19,005 nucleotides of DNA from Methylobacter sp. (GTDB lineage: Bacteria > Pseudomonadota > Gammaproteobacteria > Methylococcales > Methylomonadaceae). Position 1 is the first letter of the stretch. Each line of letters starts with the position of its first letter. The notes under the pieces were generated by a model, which was not told where the DNA came from, made no database searches, and was given only the letters and a program-made list of their open reading frames with translations. The stretch covers positions 1-19,005 of the forward strand of contig JALNYY010000083.1 of the NCBI GenBank assembly GCA_023229605.1, read 5' to 3'. The position numbers and the translations under genes were made by a program. Shown here piece after piece: positions 1 to 7,809 of the stretch.

Positions 1-169
1 TGGCTGGGCCTTGCTCCGCTCGCATCCATCGCCCAATAGCGCTCACCAATATACCCAAATTATCGGCTGCCTGCTTGTGCGTATAGCCTTTTTCATTAAC
101 TAACTTTGCCGCGTCTTGTTTAAATTCAAGCGTGTATTTGGGCCGTTTATGTTTATTTTGATTACTCAT
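1..169 (-). CDS. IS3-family transposase OrfA, N-terminal part
   Basis: The 56 visible residues read MSNQNKHKRPKYTLEFKQDA and continue with AAKLVNEKGYTHKQAADNLG and an IGRWMRAEQGPA segment. This is the helix-turn-helix (HTH_Tnp_1 type) N-terminus of IS3-family OrfA, which binds the IS ends. The basic start, the 'F-K-x-x-A-A-K-L-V' helix and the 'A-A-x-x-L-G...RW' recognition helix are all visible. A GAGGTG ribosome site lies 5 nt before the ATG at 169. The gene runs off the left edge, so OrfB and any frameshift site are not seen. The reading frame is intact as far as it goes. Confidence 0.85.
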   Translation of the reverse strand, partial: MSNQNKHKRPKYTLEFKQDAAKLVNEKGYTHKQAADNLGILVSAIGRWMRAEQGPA

Positions 170-232
170 ATTCACCTCTGTTGACATTATAAATCTGTCT
201 TTAAAAGTGTCCGGTTTAATTAGACCATTTCA
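1..232 (-). mobile_element. Terminal part of an IS3-family insertion sequence (truncated by window edge)
   Basis: The reverse strand carries the start of an OrfA-type transposase gene preceded by about 63 bp of noncoding DNA. Read on the minus strand, the outer end begins TGAAATGGTC at about 232, fitting the TG/TGA terminus usual for IS3 elements. The inner tip is followed by a GGACAC-containing stretch typical of such ends. The other end lies outside the window, so neither the matching inverted repeat nor a target duplication can be checked. The exact boundary at 232 is inferred. Confidence 0.7.
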
Positions 233-275
233 CGCCAACCCAGGCCTTGCAGAACTGGTGTAAAATACAACCGGG

Positions 276-319
276 ATGTCTAATAATCGCGTTTATAATT
301 AAGCGGGATTATTAGACAT
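276..319. repeat. Perfect 13-bp-arm inverted repeat upstream of the membrane-protein gene
   Basis: ATGTCTAATAATC (276-288) is mirrored exactly by GATTATTAGACAT (307-319) around an 18-nt loop. The loop contains TATAAT (294-299), a consensus -10 hexamer, and the right arm runs into six T residues. It could be an intrinsic terminator reading rightward, an operator overlapping a promoter for the gene at 370, or the relic of a mobile element beside the IS end. The sequence cannot decide between these. It resembles an integron attC stem in its TTAGAC/GTCTAA boxes but lacks the GTT core. Confidence 0.7.
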
Positions 320-369
320 TTTTTCCTAAACTCGAAACCTTGTGAAAAGTACGTAGGAGCAGCCGCACG

Positions 370-1902
370 ATGACCATCGAACTCTTGATTAACTTTGCGG
401 TGCAGTTTCTTGGCACCGGGGCCGCATTTTTCCTCGCCTATCGGTCCTTCCAAAAACGCCGAATTCAGTTAGGCGCCGAACCGACGCTACCCCAATACTT
501 TAGCCGCAGAAGCACCTACTGGGTAGGGATCGCATCGTACTGCACATTTATGGCCGCACTTTATTGGCTGCTTACTTGGCAGTGGCTGCCCTTGGAACCG
601 CTGGTGACGCTCTTCGTAAAGAACATACGCTCAGGGGAATTGGTGAATCTTCTGAACGGCTTGGACGGAAACAAGCTCATACCTTTGATTACAGCCGGGC
701 TGTTTCTTTTTTTTATCGCCTGGGAAAGCAGGTTTAACCCCTTGCTTATATTGAGGGACAGCATCCATGACGCTTTCGCAATTCCGACAAAAGCGGTAGA
801 GGTCTATAATGCTCTAATTACATCGAGATTGTCGGCGATCGACGATACATTAAAAGCGCAAATCGACAATCGCCTGCTGGTGCCGAGCATCGACCCCGGC
901 GATTTCGAAAAATCCAGCGCCACGGTCGAGTATAAATGGGCTCATAATTGCCTTCTTTTCGACCGGATACAAAACTACGCCAACCAACAATCCTATCGCC
1001 GTTTTTTCAACGAACCGTCCCTGAAATGGGGGGAAATCTGTATTTCCTACAATGCGATGTCGGAAAAAGTGGCCGTTTGGAAAGAAGCGGAACCGCACTA
1101 TACCAAGACGGTCAACTTGCTAAAGGAGCTGGATCAGCTTACCGGTTTACTCTGTCGCTTACTCGCCTCGCTGGTCGTATTCGGCAGCGCAAGCGAAAAT
1201 GAAATATGGGCAACCGTAAAGCAGCTCGGCGGCAACGTCCACGAGGCCCGCCTGAAACACACTTATAAATACATCCTGCTATTCACGGCTGCCACCGCCA
1301 TCGGAGTCATGTTGGGCAGGGAGATTTCGGTCTCGCTAAACAATGCTTTCCTGTTTCCCGATGAACCGCTAGCGCACTTTGATTACACCACGCTCCGCTG
1401 GATCGCTTATGCCATCCTGATCTATGTCCTCCCGATAGCGCTGGTCTTTATTTCACGGACACTCGCCTTCAGACACCATCGGGATCAATCCGATCGATAT
1501 TATGGATTCTATATGGCAATGATGATCATGGGGTTCATTGTCAGCACCACAGCATCGGCGCTTATACTCGAGTTGACTTACTACAAAGATAACTTCAGTT
1601 TTCTGGAAAGCTTCATAGAACATATGCGCTGGGGCATTCTGCCGTCGCTGATGTGCGGTTTTGTGGCTTACCGAATGGACACGCCTGTCAGCGAATCGGA
1701 AGCGCTAGGTAAACTCGTTATAGCCTCTGTATTGCGTTTTCTTGGATGGGGATTGGTCGCCGTCATTATCATGCTTTATGCGACCGGCGACATGACCATC
1801 CAGGAAACGAATCTGCGTTTCACCCTTGTCGGTACCGCTTTCTTCGTGGTCGGTCTGTTGGGAGCGTCTGCCAGTTTCAAAACAGCGAAGCAGGATGATT
1901 AG
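370..1902 (+). CDS. Multi-pass membrane protein of unknown function
   Basis: A 510-residue protein I do not recognise. Hydrophobic segments suggest about nine membrane helices: residues 5-25, 50-72, 103-118, 300-317, 343-365, 377-401, 421-436, 451-470 and 483-502. A hydrophilic stretch of about 180 residues (120-298), rich in charged and aromatic residues, separates the first three helices from the last six and is probably cytoplasmic. There is no signal peptide and no obvious nucleotide-binding or catalytic motif. The ATG at 370 has an AGGAG site about 10 nt upstream, supporting this start. It stands alone between an IS end and a noncoding region with a gene remnant, so it may belong to an accessory region. 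No transporter family signature is evident, so no function is assigned. Confidence 0.85.
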   Translation: MTIELLINFAVQFLGTGAAFFLAYRSFQKRRIQLGAEPTLPQYFSRRSTYWVGIASYCTFMAALYWLLTWQWLPLEPLVTLFVKNIRSGELVNLLNGLDGNKLIPLITAGLFLFFIAWESRFNPLLILRDSIHDAFAIPTKAVEVYNALITSRLSAIDDTLKAQIDNRLLVPSIDPGDFEKSSATVEYKWAHNCLLFDRIQNYANQQSYRRFFNEPSLKWGEICISYNAMSEKVAVWKEAEPHYTKTVNLLKELDQLTGLLCRLLASLVVFGSASENEIWATVKQLGGNVHEARLKHTYKYILLFTAATAIGVMLGREISVSLNNAFLFPDEPLAHFDYTTLRWIAYAILIYVLPIALVFISRTLAFRHHRDQSDRYYGFYMAMMIMGFIVSTTASALILELTYYKDNFSFLESFIEHMRWGILPSLMCGFVAYRMDTPVSESEALGKLVIASVLRFLGWGLVAVIIMLYATGDMTIQETNLRFTLVGTAFFVVGLLGASASFKTAKQDD

Positions 1903-2054
1903 CTATTCCATCCCGTATAACTATATTCCGATAAGAAATTCGCCGGTAGAGCGGGGACGGAAAGCATCCATCCCGATATAGTGGCATTGCCGTTTGCCGT
2001 GTTATTTGGGTTCTATGCTGCAAACGACCTTCTTTTTGAGTAGTTCAGGGCTAA

Positions 2055-2357
2055 ATCGTAGCTGTCAGATTCATTCCCCAACTAAACAAAACGCCGGCAA
2101 TCGATCCCAGCCATAAAACTCAGCGGATAAATGAGCATGCCGGCTTTGTCCAGGCTGAGTGTTCTCAGCGGTCGAAACCCGGCTATCTGCCAAACCTTAC
2201 GACAAATATCGAGACCGCCCAAACGGATAATAATCTCTCATTGCTTCAGCTGTTTAAGGTCGATGAATATAGCCAATCGACAATCGTCATACGTGAACAA
2301 ATCCCGGCCGGCACCAACACATTAAAAGAGGCTCTGCTGGCGCAAATCGCAGTATAG
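2055..2357 (+). pseudogene. Start-less reading frame, probable remnant of a gene's 3' end
   Basis: Between the in-frame TAA at 2052-2054 and TAG at 2355-2357 lies a 100-codon open frame without any ATG and without a plausible GTG or TTG start near its beginning. Its second half reads like real protein, for example the segments LSLLQLFKVDEYSQSTIVIR and EQIPAGTNTLKEALLAQIAV just before the stop. Codon choice there resembles the neighbours. I do not recognise the family. Chance is possible, but a decayed or 5'-truncated gene fits better, since an IS end lies close by. A 64-codon frame in another register (2131-2325) gives low-complexity, basic sequence and is judged a shadow. The rest of 1903-2403 shows no other gene. 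Confidence 0.4.
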
Positions 2358-2381
2358 CGTCTATACTAAGCACCATATAAA
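2351..2381 (+). promoter_or_regulatory. Operator-like palindrome with -10 box before the PhnD-type gene
   Basis: AGTATAG (2351-2357) and CTATACT (2361-2367) form a perfect 7-bp-arm inverted repeat with a 3-nt spacer. Eight bases on is TATAAA (2376-2381), a plausible -10 box about 22 nt before the ATG. No good -35 hexamer is seen at the proper distance. The palindrome covers that position, as expected for an activator or repressor site. Its left arm overlaps the stop of the remnant frame. Confidence 0.4.
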
Positions 2382-2403
2382 ATCACCGACCTACAAGAGA
2401 CTG

Positions 2404-3267
2404 ATGATGCATAGGATAGTTCGAACATTCTATTTGATCGTGGTTTTTATCTTTGCGACTGCGGCAAGTGCGGCCGATTCTGCGGTGCAAAAGCCACTAA
2501 TATTGGCGATTCACCCCTACTTGCCTCGCGAAGAAATTGTCTCCCGCTTTACCCCAATTGCGAATTATATCGCCGCTGCTATTGGCCGACCTGTGGAAGT
2601 ACGCGTTGGCCGGAACTACGCCGAACACATCGACGCTGTCGGCACCGGCATTGTTGATATTGCCTATATGGGACCCGCACCTTATGTGGACTTAGTCGCC
2701 AAGTATGGAAACAACCCCCTATTGGCTAGACAAGAAATAAACGGCCAATCGTTTTTGATCGGCAAGATTTTTGTTCGCCAAGACAGTACGATCAAATCTC
2801 TAAAGGACTTGAAAAGTAAGCGCTTTGCTTTTGGCTCTTCCAACTCCACTATGGGCCATATAGTGCCTCAGCATATGCTTGAGAATGCAGGAGTTACATT
2901 AGATAGCCTGGCTAGCCACAAATTTATAGTCGGGCATAAAAATGTCGCTTTGGCTGTGCTGGCCGGGGATTACGATGCCGGGGCTGTAAAAGATGAAGTC
3001 TTTCAGGAATTTGCTCCCAAGGGTTTACGAGCCCTGGCCCAGTCCTCCTCGGTGGCGGATCATCTGTTTGTGGCAAGCGCCAGGCTTCCCGACGCATTGA
3101 TTGAATCACTCCGCCGCTCGCTGCTGAACCTGAACGATTCTCCAAACGGCAAAGAGATAATGACTGCGATTCATCCCCATATGACCAGATTGGCGCCGCC
3201 GAAAGATAGCGATTATGACAGTCTACGCATCATTATGCGCTCGCCAGTCGCATCAATTGCACATTGA
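2404..3267 (+). CDS. PhnD-like phosphate/phosphite/phosphonate-type periplasmic binding protein
   Basis: A 287-residue secreted protein. Residues 1-23 form a signal peptide (basic start, hydrophobic core, A-S-A-A cleavage region). The mature part follows the PhnD fold pattern: PLILAIHPYLP at 31-41, the segment IVDIAYMGPAPYV at 83-95, FVRQDSTIKSLKDLK at 123-137, and the ligand-loop region FGSSNSTMGHIVPQ at 143-156. The later HKNVALAVLAGDYDAGAVKDE segment (178-198) is also typical. Members bind phosphate, phosphite, phosphonates or related oxyanions, but specificity cannot be read here. No permease or ATPase gene is adjacent. Instead a cyclic-di-GMP enzyme starts 6 nt after its stop, so a sensing role is inferred. 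The first two codons are both ATG, and the AGAGA ahead of them fits the second (2407) slightly better. Confidence 0.85.
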   Translation: MMHRIVRTFYLIVVFIFATAASAADSAVQKPLILAIHPYLPREEIVSRFTPIANYIAAAIGRPVEVRVGRNYAEHIDAVGTGIVDIAYMGPAPYVDLVAKYGNNPLLARQEINGQSFLIGKIFVRQDSTIKSLKDLKSKRFAFGSSNSTMGHIVPQHMLENAGVTLDSLASHKFIVGHKNVALAVLAGDYDAGAVKDEVFQEFAPKGLRALAQSSSVADHLFVASARLPDALIESLRRSLLNLNDSPNGKEIMTAIHPHMTRLAPPKDSDYDSLRIIMRSPVASIAH

Positions 3268-3273
3268 ATTTTC

Positions 3274-5994
3274 ATGAACGCCAAGACTTTCTTCCCTAAA
3301 TGGCCTTGGCTGATTCTATTTGCTTTCCTGATAGCGTTGGCCGCCCTTTCGTGCTTTTTCCTGGACAGGAAACTTGATCAAGACATAGCGCTTATACGCG
3401 CGTCGGCGAACCAGGAGTTGCAGTTAATTTCCTCCATTCTTTCCTCAGAACTGAATCATGAGCATTATCAGGATATTGATAAGTTGTTCAGCAAATGGGG
3501 CCAGGTAAACGACAATATCCTGGAAATGCAACTCATCGCGGCCAATGGCTTCAGTATTGCCGGCTACAAAAAGCCTACGGCGGATAGTCATGTCCTCGAA
3601 CTGAAAACGCCTATCACATACTCGTACCGGGATAAGGCCACGGTTCTAATGCGCCTGACTTTAGAACCGGTGTATCAGCGATACGACACATTCATTGCCC
3701 AATTAGCAGGGATTTTTGTCGTTTTTTCCTCGTTGCTTTCGTTTCTCCTGCACTTTGCAACACGCTGTCAACGCGAAGCTTTCAAGTCCCGGCGCCTGAC
3801 GAAATTGTATAACGCTCTGAGCGAGATAAACCAAGCCATCGTGCGCATGGAACAGGAAGCCGAACTATTCCCGTTGGTCTGCCGTTGCGCGGTCGAATTC
3901 GGGGATATGACAATGGCCTGGGTTGGCCTCCCGGACGAGAAAACCGGCTTGATCCTCCCTGTTGCGAGTTATGGACGTAACCTGGATTACCTGGACGGCA
4001 TTGTTATTTCTTCCAATGCTGATGCGCCGAAGGGTTGCGGCCCTACCGGCAAAGCGTTACGCGAGAACCTACCCGTCATCGTCAATGATTTTTTCAACAA
4101 TCCCATGACATTGCCTTGGCGGGAACGGGCTTTAAGGTTCGAGTGGAACTCAAGCGCATCATTCCCGATCCCGCGGGGAGGACGATCATTTGCAGTTCTC
4201 ACCGTATATCATTCGCAGATCAACGCGTTTGATGCCGAAGCTATCGCGCTGCTGGAAGAAATGTCGAAAGATATTTCTTTCTCGCTGAATAATTTTGACC
4301 GGGAGCTTCAGCGAAAAACCGGAGAAGAGTCCTTGCGGTTGGCCGCTTCCGTCTATCAAACCAGTAGCGAAGCCATCATGGTGACGGATGCCGAAAACCG
4401 GATTATCGCCATTAATCCGGCCTTCACCGTCATCACCGGTTACCCTGAAAAAGAAGTCCTGGGCAGGCATCCGGACTTCCTCAAATCCGGGCGGCATGAC
4501 GACAAGTTCTATCAGGACATGTGGAATGCTATCAGTACCACCAGCAAGTGGCAGGGCGAGATCTGGGACCGGCGCAAGAATGGCGAGGTTTACCCCAACT
4601 GGCTTACCATCAACACCGTGTTCAACGACGATGGATCGGTGATGCGCCGAATCGCACTGTTTTCTGACATCTCCCAGAAAAAACAATCCGATGAATTGAT
4701 CTGGAGGCAGGCAAATTTCGACCCGTTGACCGAATTGCCCAACCGGCGCATGTTTTACGATCGCCTGGACCAAGAAATTAAAAAATCTCACCGGGCATGT
4801 CTGCCGCTGGTTCTGCTGTTCCTTGATCTTGATCATTTCAAGGAAGTTAATGACACCTTGGGCCACGCAAAGGGCGATATGTTGCTGAAGGACGCTTCGC
4901 AACGACTTTTGAGTTGCGTGCGTGAATCGGACACCGTCGCCCGCTTTGGCGGAGATGAATTTACGATCATCATGAGCGAACTGGATGAACCCGACAGCGC
5001 AGACCGGGTTGCCCAGGCCATTTTGCAAAAACTATCGGAGCCGTTCCGGCTGGACGACGACTTGGCCTATGTGTCCGCCAGTATCGGCGTCACGCTTTAT
5101 CCATCCGATGCGACAGAGATAGAATCGCTGCTCAAGAATGCCGACCAGGCTATGTATGCGGCCAAGAATGCCGGCCGCAACTGTTTCAGTTACTTCACTA
5201 CGGCCATGCAGTCGGCTGCGCAATCCCGGATGAAGCTAACCAATGATTTACGCACTGCGCTATCGGACAATCAGTTTTGGATATCCTATCAGCCTATTGT
5301 GGATTTGAGGACCGGCGGAATCCGCAAGGCGGAGGCGCTGGTCCGCTGGCGGCACCCTACGCTTGGCCTGGTCAGCCCTGCTGAATTTATCCCTATTGCC
5401 GAACACTCCGGCCTCATCATTGACATAGGGGACTGGATATTCCGCCAGGCTGCGCTTCAAGTAAAACGCTGGCAGGAAATCTATCACAAGGATTTCCAGA
5501 TCAGCGTAAATATGTCACCGGTGCAAATTAACGATAAATCCTGCAAACATGAGCCTTGGCGCCGGCAGTTGCAGAATTTGAGTTTGTCCGGTGAAAGTAT
5601 TGTGATGGAGATTACCGAAGGATTATTGCTGGAGGCGAATACGTCCATCAACGAAAAACTGCTCGAGTTTCGTGATGCAGGCATTCAAGTGGCGCTCGAT
5701 GATTTTGGCACCGGCTATTCTGCACTGTCCTATCTTAAAAAATTTGACATCGATTACATCAAGATCGACCAGTCATTTGTACGCCATCTGACGCCCGATC
5801 CCAAAGACATGGCGTTATGCAAAGCCATTATCGTGATGGCGCATGAACTTGGCATGAAGGTGATCGCGGAAGGGGTGGAAACGGCGCAGCAGCGCGACCT
5901 GCTGACCGCAGCTGGATGCGATTATGGGCAAGGCTATCTGTGGTCAAAACCCGTGCCTCCGGAGGAGTTTGAACGGTTATTGGCGGCAAGCTGA
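3274..5994 (+). CDS. Membrane-anchored GAF-PAS-GGDEF-EAL cyclic-di-GMP enzyme
   Basis: 906 residues. Membrane helices at about 11-30 and 140-163 flank a periplasmic domain of about 110 residues. Then come a GAF-like domain (about 180-342), a PAS domain (about 352-470; ITGYPEKEVLGRHP at 387-400), GGDEF (about 480-640) and EAL (about 655-900). The cyclase motif GGDEF (559-563) is intact, and RESD (550-553) five residues upstream is a proper RxxD inhibitory site. In the EAL domain the EAL triplet (687-689), the N in SVNMSP, the E in MEITEG, DDFGTGYS (809-816), K830 and EGVE (866-869) are all present, so both diguanylate cyclase and phosphodiesterase activity are possible. The gene follows the PhnD-like gene by 6 nt with no clear ribosome site, implying translational coupling. 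The periplasmic domain probably receives the signal from that binding protein. No clear terminator follows. Confidence 0.93.
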   Translation: MNAKTFFPKWPWLILFAFLIALAALSCFFLDRKLDQDIALIRASANQELQLISSILSSELNHEHYQDIDKLFSKWGQVNDNILEMQLIAANGFSIAGYKKPTADSHVLELKTPITYSYRDKATVLMRLTLEPVYQRYDTFIAQLAGIFVVFSSLLSFLLHFATRCQREAFKSRRLTKLYNALSEINQAIVRMEQEAELFPLVCRCAVEFGDMTMAWVGLPDEKTGLILPVASYGRNLDYLDGIVISSNADAPKGCGPTGKALRENLPVIVNDFFNNPMTLPWRERALRFEWNSSASFPIPRGGRSFAVLTVYHSQINAFDAEAIALLEEMSKDISFSLNNFDRELQRKTGEESLRLAASVYQTSSEAIMVTDAENRIIAINPAFTVITGYPEKEVLGRHPDFLKSGRHDDKFYQDMWNAISTTSKWQGEIWDRRKNGEVYPNWLTINTVFNDDGSVMRRIALFSDISQKKQSDELIWRQANFDPLTELPNRRMFYDRLDQEIKKSHRACLPLVLLFLDLDHFKEVNDTLGHAKGDMLLKDASQRLLSCVRESDTVARFGGDEFTIIMSELDEPDSADRVAQAILQKLSEPFRLDDDLAYVSASIGVTLYPSDATEIESLLKNADQAMYAAKNAGRNCFSYFTTAMQSAAQSRMKLTNDLRTALSDNQFWISYQPIVDLRTGGIRKAEALVRWRHPTLGLVSPAEFIPIAEHSGLIIDIGDWIFRQAALQVKRWQEIYHKDFQISVNMSPVQINDKSCKHEPWRRQLQNLSLSGESIVMEITEGLLLEANTSINEKLLEFRDAGIQVALDDFGTGYSALSYLKKFDIDYIKIDQSFVRHLTPDPKDMALCKAIIVMAHELGMKVIAEGVETAQQRDLLTAAGCDYGQGYLWSKPVPPEEFERLLAAS

Positions 5995-6061
5995 TTGCCC
6001 GTTGACGATCGACAAGGACGGTGCGCTGCGGCGGTAATCCGCTCATCCAGCTTATAGTTCC

Positions 6062-6091
6062 CTGACTGATTCTAAGCCGTTTAGTTATATT
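6062..6091 (+). promoter_or_regulatory. Weak promoter candidate before the permease gene
   Basis: TATATT (6086-6091) is a fair -10 box with CTGACT (6062-6067) 18 nt upstream as a weak -35. It is the best candidate in the 156-bp gap before the ATG at 6151. Nothing else stands out in the gap. Confidence 0.25.
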
Positions 6092-6150
6092 ATGTCCCCT
6101 TGTTTAGACGGGAATGTTTTCAGGTTTTACTTTTTGATCGGGATTTTGCA

Positions 6151-7701
6151 ATGAAATGGTTTGTACGCGCTGATATTGACGGTTTTTTTGGCTTGGCCCT
6201 GGATAATCTTGTGCAATTACTGGTTATCGTGGGCTTATGCCGGCATGTCCTGGGTTTTTCAGGAATCCTGATTTATCAACACATCCTGCCCGGCGCAGCC
6301 GTTTCGTTGTTGGTCGGTAATTTGTATTACGCTTATCAAGCCAAGAAATTAGCCGAATCTTCGGGACGAAATGATATTTGCGCGTTGCCTTACGGCATTA
6401 ATACGGTTTCTTTATTCGCCTATATTTTTCTGGTGATGCTGCCTGCCAAAATGCTGGCTGAAGCCGGCGGGGCCGAAAATCCCGAACAGATAGCCTGGCA
6501 GGCGGGCTTATTAGCCTGTTTCGGTTCCGGCCTGATTGAATTTGCCGGTGCGTTTGTGGTGGAACGATTAAGAAAAGCGACTCCGCGCGCGGCCTTGTTA
6601 TCCACTCTATCGGGAATCGCCTTAACATTTATTTCCCTGGGTTTTTTGTTTCGCACCTATGCGCATCCTGTCGTCGGTCTGGTCACGCTGGGAGTGATTT
6701 TATTGGTCTACTTCGGTAAACTCCGTTTTCGCGGCAACATTCCGGGCGGGCTGGTGGCCGTGACATTAGGCGCATTGTTATCCTGGCTGATGGGGTTAGC
6801 GCCTGTCGGCGCTTTGCCGAATAATGAATTAGGCTTGTATCTTCCGGTACCGGCATTCGGCGATTTATTCGAGGTGCTGACTTCGCAATACAGTTTAAGC
6901 TATCTATCGGTCATCATCCCGATGGGTTTGTTTAATGTCATCGGTTCCCTGCAAAATATCGAATCCGCCGAAGCCGCCGGGGACAGCTATCCAACGAAAT
7001 CTTCGTTAGCGGTTAACGGCATAGGGACATTAGCGGCCAGCCTGTTTGGCTCCTGTTTTCCAACGACGATTTATATCGGCCATCCCGGCTGGAAAGCGAT
7101 GGGCGCCCGCGCCGGTTATTCGATTTTAAACGGCGCGTTTATCACGCTGATTTGTTTAACCGGCAGCTTGTCTTATATCGCATGGGCGGTTCCGGTTGAT
7201 GCCGGCATGGCGATAGTCCTATGGATAGGCATTGTAATTGCGGCGCAGGCTTTCCAGGAAACGCCGAAAAGCCATGCCCCCGCAGTTGTGATGGGGCTGC
7301 TCCCCGGCATTGCCGCCTGGGGTGCGTTCATGGCAAAAAGCGGTGTGCGGGCTGCCGACTACGGCTCTGGGCCAATGCCGGCGTTTTCGGATGCAATGCT
7401 GATGCGCTTTCAACAGTCGGATATCTGGATACACGGGGCTTTCGCGCTGGAGCAGGGCTTTATTTTTACCGCGATGATCCTGTCCGCATTGACGGTCGCA
7501 ATTATTGAGCGTCAATTTGTCAAAGCCGCGGTATGGAGCGGCGCAGCCAGTTTATTATCCGCATCCGGCCTGATCCATTCCTACCGCTGGACGGCAAGCG
7601 ACACGGCCTTGTCATTAACGCCTGCGTGGGAATGGTCGATTGCCTACGCATTGATGGGGTTGATATTTTTAAGCGCGAAGTGGGTATGCGTTAAGGATTA
7701 A
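6151..7701 (+). CDS. NCS2/AzgA-like nucleobase permease
   Basis: A 516-residue, strongly hydrophobic protein with about 12-14 membrane segments. It belongs to the nucleobase:cation symporter-2/AzgA-like group that imports xanthine, uracil, adenine or guanine, usually with protons. Evidence is ALPYGINTVSLFAYIF near residues 78-93, and the family's most telling stretch, GLFNVIGSLQNIESAEAAGD near 259-278, with the conserved N-x-E-S-A-E-A-A-G-D. The downstream SSLAVNGIGTLAASLFG segment also fits. An upstream in-frame TTG at 6100 would add 17 residues (MFRRECFQVLLFDRDFA). I prefer the ATG at 6151 because MKWFVRADIDGFFGLALDN is a natural family N-terminus and the extension has no ribosome site, although the one at 6151 is also weak. 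The substrate cannot be told from sequence. It stands alone on its strand, 108 bp before ssb. Confidence 0.85.
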   Translation: MKWFVRADIDGFFGLALDNLVQLLVIVGLCRHVLGFSGILIYQHILPGAAVSLLVGNLYYAYQAKKLAESSGRNDICALPYGINTVSLFAYIFLVMLPAKMLAEAGGAENPEQIAWQAGLLACFGSGLIEFAGAFVVERLRKATPRAALLSTLSGIALTFISLGFLFRTYAHPVVGLVTLGVILLVYFGKLRFRGNIPGGLVAVTLGALLSWLMGLAPVGALPNNELGLYLPVPAFGDLFEVLTSQYSLSYLSVIIPMGLFNVIGSLQNIESAEAAGDSYPTKSSLAVNGIGTLAASLFGSCFPTTIYIGHPGWKAMGARAGYSILNGAFITLICLTGSLSYIAWAVPVDAGMAIVLWIGIVIAAQAFQETPKSHAPAVVMGLLPGIAAWGAFMAKSGVRAADYGSGPMPAFSDAMLMRFQQSDIWIHGAFALEQGFIFTAMILSALTVAIIERQFVKAAVWSGAASLLSASGLIHSYRWTASDTALSLTPAWEWSIAYALMGLIFLSAKWVCVKD

Positions 7702-7809
7702 ATGAGACTTGCCGAACGATAATCATATCCGGCCTGAGGTTTGCATTTTCTTTTTGATGGAACCAGTCGATAATAGCCCTATCGTTAACTTAACCATGAA
7801 TGAGAAAAA

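Noticed and set aside
276..319. Integron attC site
   Set aside because: The boxes resemble GTCTAA/TTAGAC, but the invariant GTT core triplet reads ATT, the unit is shorter than known attC sites, and no integrase or cassette array is present.
2131..2325. 64-codon frame as a small gene
   Set aside because: No ribosome site is present and the sequence is basic and low in complexity. The other register over the same stretch looks far more protein-like.
4186..5028. 280-codon open frame on the minus strand inside the GGDEF-EAL gene
   Set aside because: It is fully antiparallel to conserved PAS and GGDEF domains, and its translation has no recognisable motif. It is a shadow of the codon bias of the true gene.
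6100..6150. TTG start giving a 533-residue permease
   Set aside because: The added 17 residues have no ribosome site and do not look like a family N-terminus; the ATG at 6151 fits better.
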